Part shown: in pieces, positions 7,243-12,339 of the stretch | How positions within the stretch are numbered: position 1 is the first letter of the stretch | Layout: each line of letters starts with the position of its first letter | Source of the DNA: an uncultured Micrococcales bacterium | GTDB lineage: Bacteria; Actinomycetota; Actinomycetes; S36-B12; GCA-2699445 | Reading direction: 5' to 3' | DNA length: 12,339 nucleotides | Assembly: GCA_903915555.1 (NCBI GenBank) | Contig: CAIWTL010000041.1 | Span: 1 to 12,339, forward strand | Program-made: the position numbers and the translations under genes | The notes under the pieces: generated by a model | What the model was told of the DNA's origin: nothing | The model's database searches: none | The model's input: only the letters and a program-made list of their open reading frames with translations

Positions 7243-7679
7243 GCGCCCGACTCGATCTGCTCCTTGAGACCCTTCAGCGCTGTGCGGACGATGACCTTCT
7301 CCGCGCGGCGCCGGAGCGCCCCGATGATGGGGACGGTCAGTTCCATGGCCAACCGGTAGGACACGAGGGTCCGACGCGGTTCGAGGGTGTGGCACGAGTA
7401 GATGCCCCACAGTCCGCGCACCGTCTCGCCCTTGACGAGATGCCAGCGGACCTCCCGGTCGGCCCAGGAGTCGTAGCGGTAGACGTGGGTGTCCTGGATG
7501 GGACCGGAGTCGAAGACCATCTCGACCTCACGTGGCCGACCACCCGGGAAACGGTCGAGGACCTGGGCGGTGCGGACACCGGGACACCACTGGGGGTAGT
7601 CGTCGATGTCGGCGATGGTGTCCATGATGACGGCGGGGGGAGCCGAGATCTCCAACTCGGCACCCGTCTGCTCCGCCAT
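7239..7679 (-). CDS. SRPBCC-fold protein (polyketide cyclase/RatA-like)
   Basis: A 146-residue protein with the SRPBCC (START-like) fold, which forms a deep hydrophobic pocket for lipids or other small molecules. It shows the first strand AELEISAPPAVIMDTI (7-22), the typical DIDDYPQWCPGV turn (24-35), central strands to about residue 118, and a long basic C-terminal helix containing RRRAEKVIVRTALKGL (123-138). It resembles the M. tuberculosis Rv2185c group in sequence pattern and in position before the ArsA-like gene. No catalytic residues can be named. The ATG has no ribosome binding site, but TAACCT lies 6 nt before it, consistent with a leaderless mRNA starting at the ATG. The stop overlaps the ATPase start, so the two are cotranslated. 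Ligand unknown. Confidence 0.9.
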   Translation of the reverse strand: MAEQTGAELEISAPPAVIMDTIADIDDYPQWCPGVRTAQVLDRFPGGRPREVEMVFDSGPIQDTHVYRYDSWADREVRWHLVKGETVRGLWGIYSCHTLEPRRTLVSYRLAMELTVPIIGALRRRAEKVIVRTALKGLKEQIESGA

Positions 7680-7685
7680 GGGTCG

Positions 7686-7691
7686 AGGTTA
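7686..7691 (-). promoter_or_regulatory. -10 box of a probable leaderless promoter
   Basis: On the minus strand TAACCT (TANNNT pattern) is followed by exactly 6 nt and then the ATG at 7679, so transcription would begin at or next to the A of the start codon. There is no Shine-Dalgarno sequence, as expected for leaderless actinobacterial mRNAs. It would drive the SRPBCC, ATPase, CxxCxxC and photolyase genes. I see no good -35 sequence. Confidence 0.42.
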
Positions 7692-7700
7692 GCCGTTGGC

Positions 7701-7722
7701 AGCGGGGCGTCGCGGCCCCGCT
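7701..7722 (-). terminator. GC-rich hairpin after the metallophosphoesterase gene
   Basis: AGCGGGGC (7701-7708) pairs perfectly with GCCCCGCT (7715-7722) across a 6-nt loop, starting 2 nt after the metallophosphoesterase stop. No T-run follows, as is common for actinobacterial terminators. Together with the promoter-like box just downstream it suggests a boundary between two transcripts. It could instead be a processing or stability hairpin. Confidence 0.4.
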
Positions 7723-7723
7723 C

Positions 7724-8491
7724 TCAGTCGATGTCCAGCACGAACGGCCTGCGGCGGCTGCGGAAGTGTCCGACGTTGACGATCTGGGTGCGTCCGATCG
7801 TGACCCGCGGCGCCAGGGGCTGATGGACGTGTCCGTGCAGCAGGTACCTCGGCTGGACGTCCTCGACGTACTCGCGCAGGCGTCGACTCCCCCGTTCCAT
7901 GCGGCGGGCCACGACATCGAAGGTGCTGTCACCCACTGCGGGCGGGATGTGGGAACAGACGACATCCACGTCGCCCATCGCATCGACTTTTGCCGCGAAG
8001 TCCTCGTCGGAGATCTCGAAAGGTGTCCGCATGGGGGTGCGCAGGCCGCCGCCGACGAACCCCAGCCGCAGACCCCCGACCGTCACCTGTCCCCCGTCGA
8101 TCACCCGGTGCCCGGGCCCGAGGTGAGGTTCCCACAGCGCGGGAACGTCGACGTTGCCGTAGGTCAGGAGACCTGCGGGCATGGCGGCGAACAGCGCCCG
8201 GTACTGCTCCTGGACCTTCTGCGAGATCGCCGTCCAGGGGTCCGCCCCGATGGCCTCCCACAGCTCCCGGCTGAAGTCGCGTGCGTCATCGAACCGCCGC
8301 TGGGTCCGCAGGGCGATGTAGCGGCGGGCGTTGGCCTCGCCGAAGAGTTCGGGGAAGATGCCCTCACCCGGGTCGTCGTAGTCGAGGAAGAGAACGAGGT
8401 CGCCGAGGCAGATGAAGAGGTCGCACCCGTCACCGGCCTCCTTCAGACCCGCCACCCGGCGATGGACGTCCGAGACGGCATGGAGGCGCAC
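7724..8491 (-). CDS. Calcineurin-like metallophosphoesterase
   Basis: A 255-residue cytoplasmic phosphoesterase with a two-metal site. The expected ligands are present in order: DVH (Asp8, His10), GD (Asp31), GNVD (Asn113), SHIPP (His180-181 region) and GHVH (His221, His223). The third motif reads GNVD rather than the usual GNHD or GNHE, so the histidine that normally stabilises the transition state is replaced by valine; this may affect activity. Residues 45-100 form a helical insertion between motifs two and three. The start is GTG at 8491, 2 nt after the stop of the zinc-ribbon gene, without its own ribosome binding site, so translation is probably coupled. The substrate (nucleotide, phosphoprotein or phospholipid) cannot be told. 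Confidence 0.9.
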   Translation of the reverse strand: MRLHAVSDVHRRVAGLKEAGDGCDLFICLGDLVLFLDYDDPGEGIFPELFGEANARRYIALRTQRRFDDARDFSRELWEAIGADPWTAISQKVQEQYRALFAAMPAGLLTYGNVDVPALWEPHLGPGHRVIDGGQVTVGGLRLGFVGGGLRTPMRTPFEISDEDFAAKVDAMGDVDVVCSHIPPAVGDSTFDVVARRMERGSRRLREYVEDVQPRYLLHGHVHQPLAPRVTIGRTQIVNVGHFRSRRRPFVLDID

Positions 8492-8493
8492 CG

Positions 8494-8958
8494 TCAGCCC
8501 ACCACCAGGGACAGCAGCGCCATGGCGATGAGGAGGACGCCGATCACCGCGACCGCGCCACCGGCCATGATCGCCACCCGCCGCCCCCTCGACTGGGGGG
8601 CCGCCAGCAGCGGTGTCGTCGCGCGACGCTCCTGCTCGGCGAGCATGGCGACCCAGGCGTCGTGGTCGACACCGGTGGGTTCCGCTCCCGGCGGGGCGAC
8701 CGGAGGTGTCGTCGGTGGCGGCAGCGCAGCAGCGTCAGCCGACGGCACCCCGCCGTGCGCGGGGGGCAGAGGGGTCTGCGGTGTCGGTGCGCCGTCACCC
8801 CCTGCCGGCGTGGCGCCCCCGGGGGGAGGGGGAGCCGCGGGGGGCGGAGCGGCGGACGCCGGTCGCGCCGGCGGGGAGGTGGCGGGCGTGAGGCACAGCG
8901 AGCACCAGTCGGCGCCCGGGGGAAGCGCGGCACCGCATGTGCGGCAGCGCTCCGTCAC
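8494..8958 (-). CDS. Zinc-ribbon protein with a C-terminal membrane anchor
   Basis: A 154-residue protein. The N-terminus is a short zinc ribbon (Cys5, Cys8, Cys19, Cys22), followed by a Pro/Ala-rich linker (about 27-96), a short helix (DHDAWVAMLAEQERR, 98-112) and a single hydrophobic segment at 128-152 preceded by the basic RGRR. Only two residues follow that segment, so this is a tail-anchored topology with the zinc ribbon in the cytoplasm. The GTG at 8958 overlaps the SRPBCC stop as GTGA, which fixes the start; the open frame continues upstream to 9285, but that part is proline- and arginine-rich shadow sequence over the SRPBCC gene. The metallophosphoesterase starts 2 nt after its stop. 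A Get3-like ATPase is encoded two genes downstream, of interest because Get3 proteins handle tail-anchored clients. Function unknown. Confidence 0.82.
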   Translation of the reverse strand: MTERCRTCGAALPPGADWCSLCLTPATSPPARPASAAPPPAAPPPPGGATPAGGDGAPTPQTPLPPAHGGVPSADAAALPPPTTPPVAPPGAEPTGVDHDAWVAMLAEQERRATTPLLAAPQSRGRRVAIMAGGAVAVIGVLLIAMALLSLVVG

Positions 8959-9368
8959 CACTGGCCCGCCCCCGGCACCCGATCCCCTTCCATCTCGTAC
9001 TTCCACGACCACACGGAACGCTTCCACCGCAGCGCCTGTCGGCGCCGCAGCCGGTCGGCGGCGCGCCGCCCCCGTGGCGAGTCCGGATAGATCCGTGCGA
9101 CGGTCGGCTGCGCCGTCTCCGTGGGGTCGGCCCGCAGGTAGTAGTGGACGATCGCGCCATCCCCGAACGGCTCCAGCCACACCTCGCACGAACCGACGAG
9201 GGCGCCGGTCACCGACCATCGGATCCCCTTCTCCCCCCGGTCCATGAAGACGTCGAGGGTGAGATCGGGCCACCACTGACGCCATCGCCGCCGCTCGGCC
9301 AGCGCGGCCGCCAGAGCGGCGGGCGGGGCGACGATGAAGGTCTCATCCACCAGATCCACCACAGGCAT
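8955..9368 (-). CDS. SRPBCC-fold protein (polyketide cyclase/dehydrase type)
   Basis: A 137-residue small-molecule- or lipid-binding-type protein of the SRPBCC fold. It opens with strand VVDLVDETFIVAPPAALAAAL, then RRWRQWWPDLTLDVFMDRGEKGIRW, the strand-turn-strand pattern of this actinobacterial subgroup, and SCEVWLEPFGDGAIVHYYLRADP in the centre. It ends in a basic, tryptophan-rich helix (RRRQALRWKRSVWSWK). The ATG at 9368 is chosen because the first strand begins there; a GTG at 9404 would add 12 unconserved residues. No clear ribosome binding site is visible. It is the first gene of the minus-strand cluster and overlaps the zinc-ribbon gene by 4 nt. It differs clearly from the other SRPBCC protein at 7239-7679. 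Ligand unknown. Confidence 0.87.
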   Translation of the reverse strand: MPVVDLVDETFIVAPPAALAAALAERRRWRQWWPDLTLDVFMDRGEKGIRWSVTGALVGSCEVWLEPFGDGAIVHYYLRADPTETAQPTVARIYPDSPRGRRAADRLRRRQALRWKRSVWSWKYEMEGDRVPGAGQW

Positions 9369-9460
9369 GACGCCATGGTGCCCCAGAGCAGGCCCCCGGT
9401 GCACGCGACCCCTTCCGGCGACACGGCCGGTCGAACGCTGCGGGCAACGACCCCAGACCG

Positions 9461-9466
9461 TAGGAT
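9461..9466 (+). promoter_or_regulatory. Possible -10 box for the acyl-CoA ligase gene
   Basis: TAGGAT lies in the 134-nt gap between the divergent SRPBCC and ligase genes, about 37 nt before the ligase ATG. This leaves room for a leader of about 30 nt that includes the AGGGGAG ribosome binding site. No convincing -35 box is seen. The complementary strand reads TACGGT at 9457-9462, which could serve as a -10 box for the leftward cluster. Confidence 0.35.
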
Positions 9467-9502
9467 CCCGAGAAATCGTCGGCCGCCATAGGGGAGCCCG
9501 CC

Positions 9503-11296
9503 ATGAAGGAATTCAGCGAACCTGCGCTCGTCGCGCCGCCCACCGAGGGCAATCTGACCGACCATCTGGTCGAGAGCGAACGCGTGGCCGGCGGTCAGGC
9601 CGCCATCTCGCTGCCCGACGGCGACGGCTGGCGCGACCTCACGTACCGACAGTTCGCCGACGAGGTCCGCGCGGTCGCCAAGGGCATCGCGGCCAGCGGC
9701 GTCGAGGTCGGCGACCGCGTGGGGATCATGTCGCGGACCCGATACGAGTGGACCCTCATGGACTACGCGCTGTGGTACGCCGGCGCCGTCCCCGTCCCGA
9801 TCTACGAGACGTCGAGCGCCGAGCAGGTGGAGTGGATCCTGGGCGACTCGGGGGCCGTCGGTGTCGTACTGGAGTCCGACCGGCACAAGGCGGTCTTCGA
9901 CGAGGTGTCGGCCTCGTTGCCCGCTGTCACCCGCGCCTGGGTCATCGACGACGGGGTCGTGGAGGATCTGAAGAACGCGGGCGCGGACTTCTCCGACGAC
10001 GAGCTGGAGTCCCGTCGCACGTCCGTGACACCGGACGGCGTGGCGACGATCATCTACACCTCCGGGACGACGGGGCGACCCAAGGGCTGCACGATCACCC
10101 ACGCCAACTTCATGTTCGAGGTCGACTCGGTCATCGCGGGAGCGCCCGAGGTCTTCGCCCCGGGCCAGTCGACCCTGCTCTTCCTCCCCATCGCGCACGT
10201 GTTCGGCCGCGTCATCGAGATCGCCTGCGTGAGGGGCCGCATCCGGCTGGGCCACACGGCAGACGTGGCCAATCTGCTGCCCAACCTGGCCTCTTTCCAG
10301 CCGACCTTCCTCCTGAGCGTCCCCCGCGTCTTCGAGAAGGTGTTCAACGGAGCGCAGGCGAAGGCCGTGGCCGGTGGGAAGGGCAACATCTTCAACGCCG
10401 CCGCCCAGACCGCCATCGAGTACAGCCGGGCGATGGACGACGGCGGTCCGGGGCTCGTCCTGCGACTCAAGCACGCGGTGTTCGACAAGCTCGTCTACGG
10501 CAAACTGCGGGCGGCGATGGGCGGCAACGTCCGGCACGCGGTCTCCGGGGGTGCGGCGCTCGGCGACCGGCTGGGGCACTTCTTCCGCGGTATCGGTGTG
10601 ACCATCCTCGAGGGCTACGGCCTGACGGAGACCTCCGCGGCATCGACCGTCAACCGTCCCGGTGAACTGAAGGTCGGCTCGGTGGGACGTCCCATCCCGG
10701 GTACGTCCGTCCGGATCGCCGACGACGGCGAGGTGCTGCTCAAGGGCCCGCACATCTTCCGCGGCTACTGGAACAACGAGGCCGCGACCGGGGAGGCCAT
10801 CGACGCCGACGACTGGTTCCACTCGGGCGACATCGGACAGATCGACGACCAGGGGTTCCTGCGCATCACCGGACGCAAGAAGGAACTGCTCGTGACCGCC
10901 GGCGGCAAGAATGTCGCGCCCGCCGTGCTCGAGGACCGGTTGCGCGCCCACCCGCTGGTGAGTCAGTGCATGGTCGTCGGCGACGGCAAGCCCTACATCG
11001 CCTGCCTCGTGACCCTCGATGTGGAGTCACTGCCCATCTGGTTGGAGAACAACGGGAAACCCGCGGACACCCCCGTCACCGCCCTGGTCGACGACCCGGC
11101 CGTCAACGCGGAGATCCAGCGGGCAGTCGACGAGGCCAACAAGGCGGTGTCCAAGGCCGAGTCGATCCGCAAGTTCCGCATCCTTCCCGTCGACTGGACG
11201 GAGGAGGGCGGCCAGCTGACACCGTCGCTCAAACTGAAGCGCAACGTGGTCATGGCCGAGTTCGGGGATGACGTCGAGGCCCTCTACTCCGCCTGA
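9503..11296 (+). CDS. Long-chain fatty-acid--CoA ligase (FadD15-like)
   Basis: A 597-residue AMP-forming ligase that activates fatty acids to acyl-CoA through an acyl-adenylate. Motifs appear in order: the AMP-binding loop YTSGTTGRPKG (175-185), a VSGGAALGD block (337-345), GYGLTET (361-367), the hinge-region SGDIG (431-435), TGRKKELLVTAGGKN (446-460), and near the C-terminus TPSLKLKRN with the expected catalytic lysine. Length and order match the FACL/FadD15 group (about 600 residues). There is no signal peptide or membrane helix; family members associate with the inner face of the membrane. The ATG at 9503 follows AGGGGAG about 8 nt upstream. It diverges from the SRPBCC/ATPase cluster, as fadD15 does beside Rv2185c in M. 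tuberculosis. Chain-length preference cannot be read from sequence. Confidence 0.95.
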   Translation: MKEFSEPALVAPPTEGNLTDHLVESERVAGGQAAISLPDGDGWRDLTYRQFADEVRAVAKGIAASGVEVGDRVGIMSRTRYEWTLMDYALWYAGAVPVPIYETSSAEQVEWILGDSGAVGVVLESDRHKAVFDEVSASLPAVTRAWVIDDGVVEDLKNAGADFSDDELESRRTSVTPDGVATIIYTSGTTGRPKGCTITHANFMFEVDSVIAGAPEVFAPGQSTLLFLPIAHVFGRVIEIACVRGRIRLGHTADVANLLPNLASFQPTFLLSVPRVFEKVFNGAQAKAVAGGKGNIFNAAAQTAIEYSRAMDDGGPGLVLRLKHAVFDKLVYGKLRAAMGGNVRHAVSGGAALGDRLGHFFRGIGVTILEGYGLTETSAASTVNRPGELKVGSVGRPIPGTSVRIADDGEVLLKGPHIFRGYWNNEAATGEAIDADDWFHSGDIGQIDDQGFLRITGRKKELLVTAGGKNVAPAVLEDRLRAHPLVSQCMVVGDGKPYIACLVTLDVESLPIWLENNGKPADTPVTALVDDPAVNAEIQRAVDEANKAVSKAESIRKFRILPVDWTEEGGQLTPSLKLKRNVVMAEFGDDVEALYSA

Positions 11297-11308
11297 ACCG
11301 CTGCTGCT

Positions 11309-11548
11309 TCAGCCTGCCTGTCGCCGTCCCCCGTCCCGGGGATCGCGCAGTGGCGGCACGAGGCCCCGGTCGGCCAACACGATGAGTGCGTCCGCTGCGG
11401 CGCGGTCGAACTCGGGGGGGCCCAGCAGGACGCTCACGACACAGTCCCCGCAGGCGACGGCCCGCACCGGACAGGTCGCACAGTCGATGGCGACGGCCCG
11501 GTCGTCGCCCTCGGGGGTCGACGCGGGGTCGGATGTGATGGGGGGCAT
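11309..11548 (-). CDS. Small four-cysteine actinobacterial protein
   Basis: A 79-residue protein with Cys23, Cys26, Cys33 and Cys36 in the pattern CxxC-x6-CxxC (DCATCPVRAVACGDC), probably binding zinc, followed by a helical segment (FDRAAADALIVLADRGLV, 47-64) and a basic tail. I recognise the pattern from small uncharacterised actinobacterial proteins but know no function. The ATG at 11548 is preferred: AGGAGG lies 6 nt upstream, and the earlier ATG at 11566 would bury that site inside the coding region. Its promoter at 11645-11667 matches the PafBC-type DNA-damage element, and a palindrome lies at the expected transcript start. It converges on the ligase gene with only 12 nt between the stops. 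The spacing and number of cysteines do not fit WhiB. Confidence 0.85.
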   Translation of the reverse strand: MPPITSDPASTPEGDDRAVAIDCATCPVRAVACGDCVVSVLLGPPEFDRAAADALIVLADRGLVPPLRDPRDGGRRQAG

Positions 11549-11621
11549 CTGCGCCCTCCTTCCCATGTCAGCGCCCGCCGTCGTCCGAGTGGTGATCCCA
11601 TCCGGTCCGACTGTCGGCAGG

Positions 11622-11635
11622 AGGTCATGTGACCT
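11622..11635. promoter_or_regulatory. Operator-like inverted repeat
   Basis: AGGTCA (11622-11627) and TGACCT (11630-11635) are a perfect inverted repeat with a 2-nt spacer. The repeat lies 10 nt downstream of the minus-strand -10 box TAACGT, that is at about +4 to +17 of the predicted transcript for the four-cysteine protein. This is where repressors often bind. The inverted repeat is seen; binding is inferred. Confidence 0.35.
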
Positions 11636-11644
11636 GTGCGCCGC

Positions 11645-11667
11645 ACGTTAGGAGGGGGGTCCGACAG
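11645..11667 (-). promoter_or_regulatory. PafBC/RecA-NDp-type promoter of the four-cysteine protein
   Basis: Minus strand: CTGTCGGAC (11667-11659), 8 nt, then TAACGT (11650-11645). This matches the actinobacterial RecA-independent damage promoter consensus tTGTCRGtg-N8-TAnnnT, bound by the WYL-domain activator PafBC, in all strongly conserved positions and in spacing. It is almost identical over 23 nt to the element before the exonuclease gene at the right edge. Predicted transcription starts near 11638, giving a leader of about 90 nt before the ATG at 11548. Confidence 0.65.
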
Positions 11668-11706
11668 TCACTGGAGTGGCCCCCGTCCCGGGGCGTCCCG
11701 GTCGCG

Positions 11707-12054
11707 TCAGGGGGTGCCGCCGAGACCGGCCTCGGTCACGCCGTCCTCACCGGTCGGGCGAGCCACGATCTCGATGCGGTCACCGGAGCCGCACCAGCGA
11801 CAGGTGACGGACAGGACGTCCTGCGAGACCACCTCGGTCTCACTGATCTCCGGCTCACCGGCCATGGTGAGGTGCCAGTACTCCCGGACCGTGCTCGAAC
11901 GCACCACGTCGAACCGGGTGAGGTTGCCGCAGTGGCCGCATCGCCACCGGCTGTCGGGCCCCGGCAGGGAGATGGACCCCCCCTGGTCACCCGCCACCGC
12001 TCCCGGCGAACTCCCGTCCGGCGGGCTCTGGGGCGTTGACGACGGCAGCGACAT
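11707..12054 (-). CDS. Small zinc-ribbon-like protein (CxxC...CxxC)
   Basis: A 115-residue protein. Residues 1-35 are Ser/Pro/Gly-rich and probably disordered. The conserved part carries CGHC (Cys39, Cys42) and CRWC (Cys85, Cys88), separated by a block that reads NLTRFDVVRSSTVREYWHL, a pattern I associate with uncharacterised actinobacterial proteins. The two knuckles probably join to bind one zinc. It ends in an acidic tail. The ATG at 12054 follows AGGAGG about 8 nt upstream; the longer open frame to 12171 runs through the divergent promoter region and is rejected. TATCCT at 12093-12098 (minus strand) is a possible -10 box. It diverges from the exonuclease gene, with 115 nt between the starts. 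Function unknown; the alternative is a fragment of a larger family, but nothing looks broken. Confidence 0.82.
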   Translation of the reverse strand: MSLPSSTPQSPPDGSSPGAVAGDQGGSISLPGPDSRWRCGHCGNLTRFDVVRSSTVREYWHLTMAGEPEISETEVVSQDVLSVTCRWCGSGDRIEIVARPTGEDGVTEAGLGGTP

Positions 12055-12092
12055 GGCCGGGACCTCCTGACACGTCCGGGGCGGACGGCCCC

Positions 12093-12098
12093 AGGATA
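12093..12098 (-). promoter_or_regulatory. Possible -10 box for the 115-residue zinc-ribbon gene
   Basis: Minus strand TATCCT fits TANNNT and lies 38 nt before the ATG at 12054. This would give a leader of about 32 nt including the AGGAGG site. No -35 box or damage-type upstream element accompanies it, in contrast to the two neighbouring promoters. Confidence 0.35.
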
Positions 12099-12139
12099 TC
12101 CGGTCACCTGCGGGGGCTCGGACGGTGCGCCGACCGATG

Positions 12140-12162
12140 CTGTCGGACCCCGCTCCTAGCGT
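12140..12162 (+). promoter_or_regulatory. PafBC/RecA-NDp-type promoter of the exonuclease gene
   Basis: CTGTCGGAC (12140-12148), 8 nt, then TAGCGT (12157-12162), matching tTGTCRGtg-N8-TAnnnT. The -10 box ends 7 nt before the ATG at 12170, so the mRNA would start at or within a base or two of that codon. This predicts DNA-damage induction of the exonuclease gene through PafBC. Confidence 0.68.
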
Positions 12163-12169
12163 GAGCCGC

Positions 12170-12339
12170 ATGAGCCCTGGGACCGCGACCGTTCACGGCG
12201 CCGGCCGGCGGGAACGCCGCGATACAGGCCCGACTGACGGCTCGACCGACAGCACGAGTGACGGCCAGTGGGCATTCGACGACCTGGGGTCCCCGCTGCA
12301 GTGCGTGGATTTCGTGGTCGTCGACCTCGAGACGACCGG
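12170..12339 (+). CDS. DEDDh-family exonuclease, N-terminal part (runs off the window)
   Basis: The first 56 codons of a DnaQ-like 3'-5' exonuclease. After a 40-residue Ser/Thr/Asp/Gly-rich leader the sequence reads PLQCVDFVVVDLETT, the exo I motif of DEDDh exonucleases, with Asp52 and Glu54 as the first metal ligands. The remaining motifs lie beyond the window. In related actinobacteria the gene near this place (M. tuberculosis Rv2191) encodes such an exonuclease fused to a GIY-YIG, UvrC/Cho-like endonuclease, so a repair nuclease is more likely than the replicative polymerase subunit; this depends on the unseen remainder. The ATG at 12170 is chosen over the in-frame GTG at 12161 because that GTG overlaps the -10 box. 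No ribosome binding site is present, which agrees with a leaderless mRNA. Confidence 0.8.
   Translation, partial: MSPGTATVHGAGRRERRDTGPTDGSTDSTSDGQWAFDDLGSPLQCVDFVVVDLETT

Noticed and set aside
7243..7410. N-terminal extension of the ArsA-like ATPase from an upstream start at 7410
   Set aside because: The extension is Pro/Arg/His-rich shadow of the overlapping SRPBCC gene. The P-loop begins right after the ATG at 7242, which overlaps the SRPBCC stop as ATGA.
8959..9285. Longer zinc-ribbon protein starting at 9285
   Set aside because: The extra 109 residues lie over the SRPBCC coding region and have arginine- and proline-rich shadow composition; the GTGA overlap at 8955-8958 gives a natural start.
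11309..11548. WhiB-family regulator
   Set aside because: Four cysteines are present, but the spacing CxxC-x6-CxxC and the missing GVWGG-type turn do not fit WhiB.
11603..11635. Third copy of the damage promoter (TGTCGG at 11612-11617)
   Set aside because: It has TGTCGG but no TAnnnT box 10 nt downstream on the plus strand, and no gene start follows in that direction.
12055..12171. Longer start for the 115-residue zinc-ribbon protein at 12171
   Set aside because: It would run through the promoter of the divergent exonuclease gene, while a good AGGAGG precedes the ATG at 12054.

Overview
The window is high-GC bacterial chromosome, almost certainly from an actinomycete (Actinomycetota). Reasons: codons end mostly in G or C, GTG starts are frequent, two promoters appear to give leaderless or nearly leaderless mRNAs, and two promoters match the actinobacterial PafBC-type (RecA-independent) DNA-damage element. 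The block of SRPBCC protein, ArsA-like ATPase, FadD15-type acyl-CoA ligase and DEDDh exonuclease resembles, from memory, the Rv2184c-Rv2191 neighbourhood of Mycobacterium tuberculosis, but the pimB and NlpC/P60 genes I would expect there are absent. I see no tRNA, rRNA, CRISPR array, insertion sequence or phage gene.

Layout. Positions 1-225 hold no convincing gene but are strongly structured, with a 17-pair hairpin, a long-range stem and several GC-rich hairpins. Three plus-strand genes follow: an alpha/beta hydrolase (226-972), a two-helix membrane protein (979-1557) and a TIGR00300-family LOR/SDH protein related to ornithine cyclodeaminase domains (1621-2856). A long minus-strand cluster runs from 9368 down to 2898: SRPBCC protein, zinc-ribbon protein with a C-terminal membrane anchor, metallophosphoesterase, second SRPBCC protein, ArsA/Get3-like ATPase with a C-terminal HSP20-like domain, small CxxCxxC protein, iron-sulfur photolyase (FeS-BCP/PhrB type), and a ROK sugar kinase. 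Most of these genes overlap by 4 nt or lie 2-4 nt apart. A hairpin plus a leaderless-type promoter at 7686-7722 probably splits the cluster into two transcripts. A long-chain acyl-CoA ligase (9503-11296) diverges from the cluster.

The right end holds two small four-cysteine proteins on the minus strand (11309-11548 and 11707-12054) and the first 56 codons of a DEDDh exonuclease (from 12170). The exonuclease and the 79-residue four-cysteine protein have almost identical promoters: CTGTCGGAC, then 8 nt, then TAGCGT or TAACGT. This fits the published RecA-NDp/PafBC consensus and suggests that the small protein belongs to the DNA-damage regulon, perhaps alongside the exonuclease.

Most interesting points: the paired damage promoters, with an operator-like palindrome at the start of one transcript; a tail-anchored zinc-ribbon protein encoded in the same cluster as a Get3-like ATPase; an iron-sulfur photolyase translationally linked to that ATPase; and the unexplained structured leader at the left edge.
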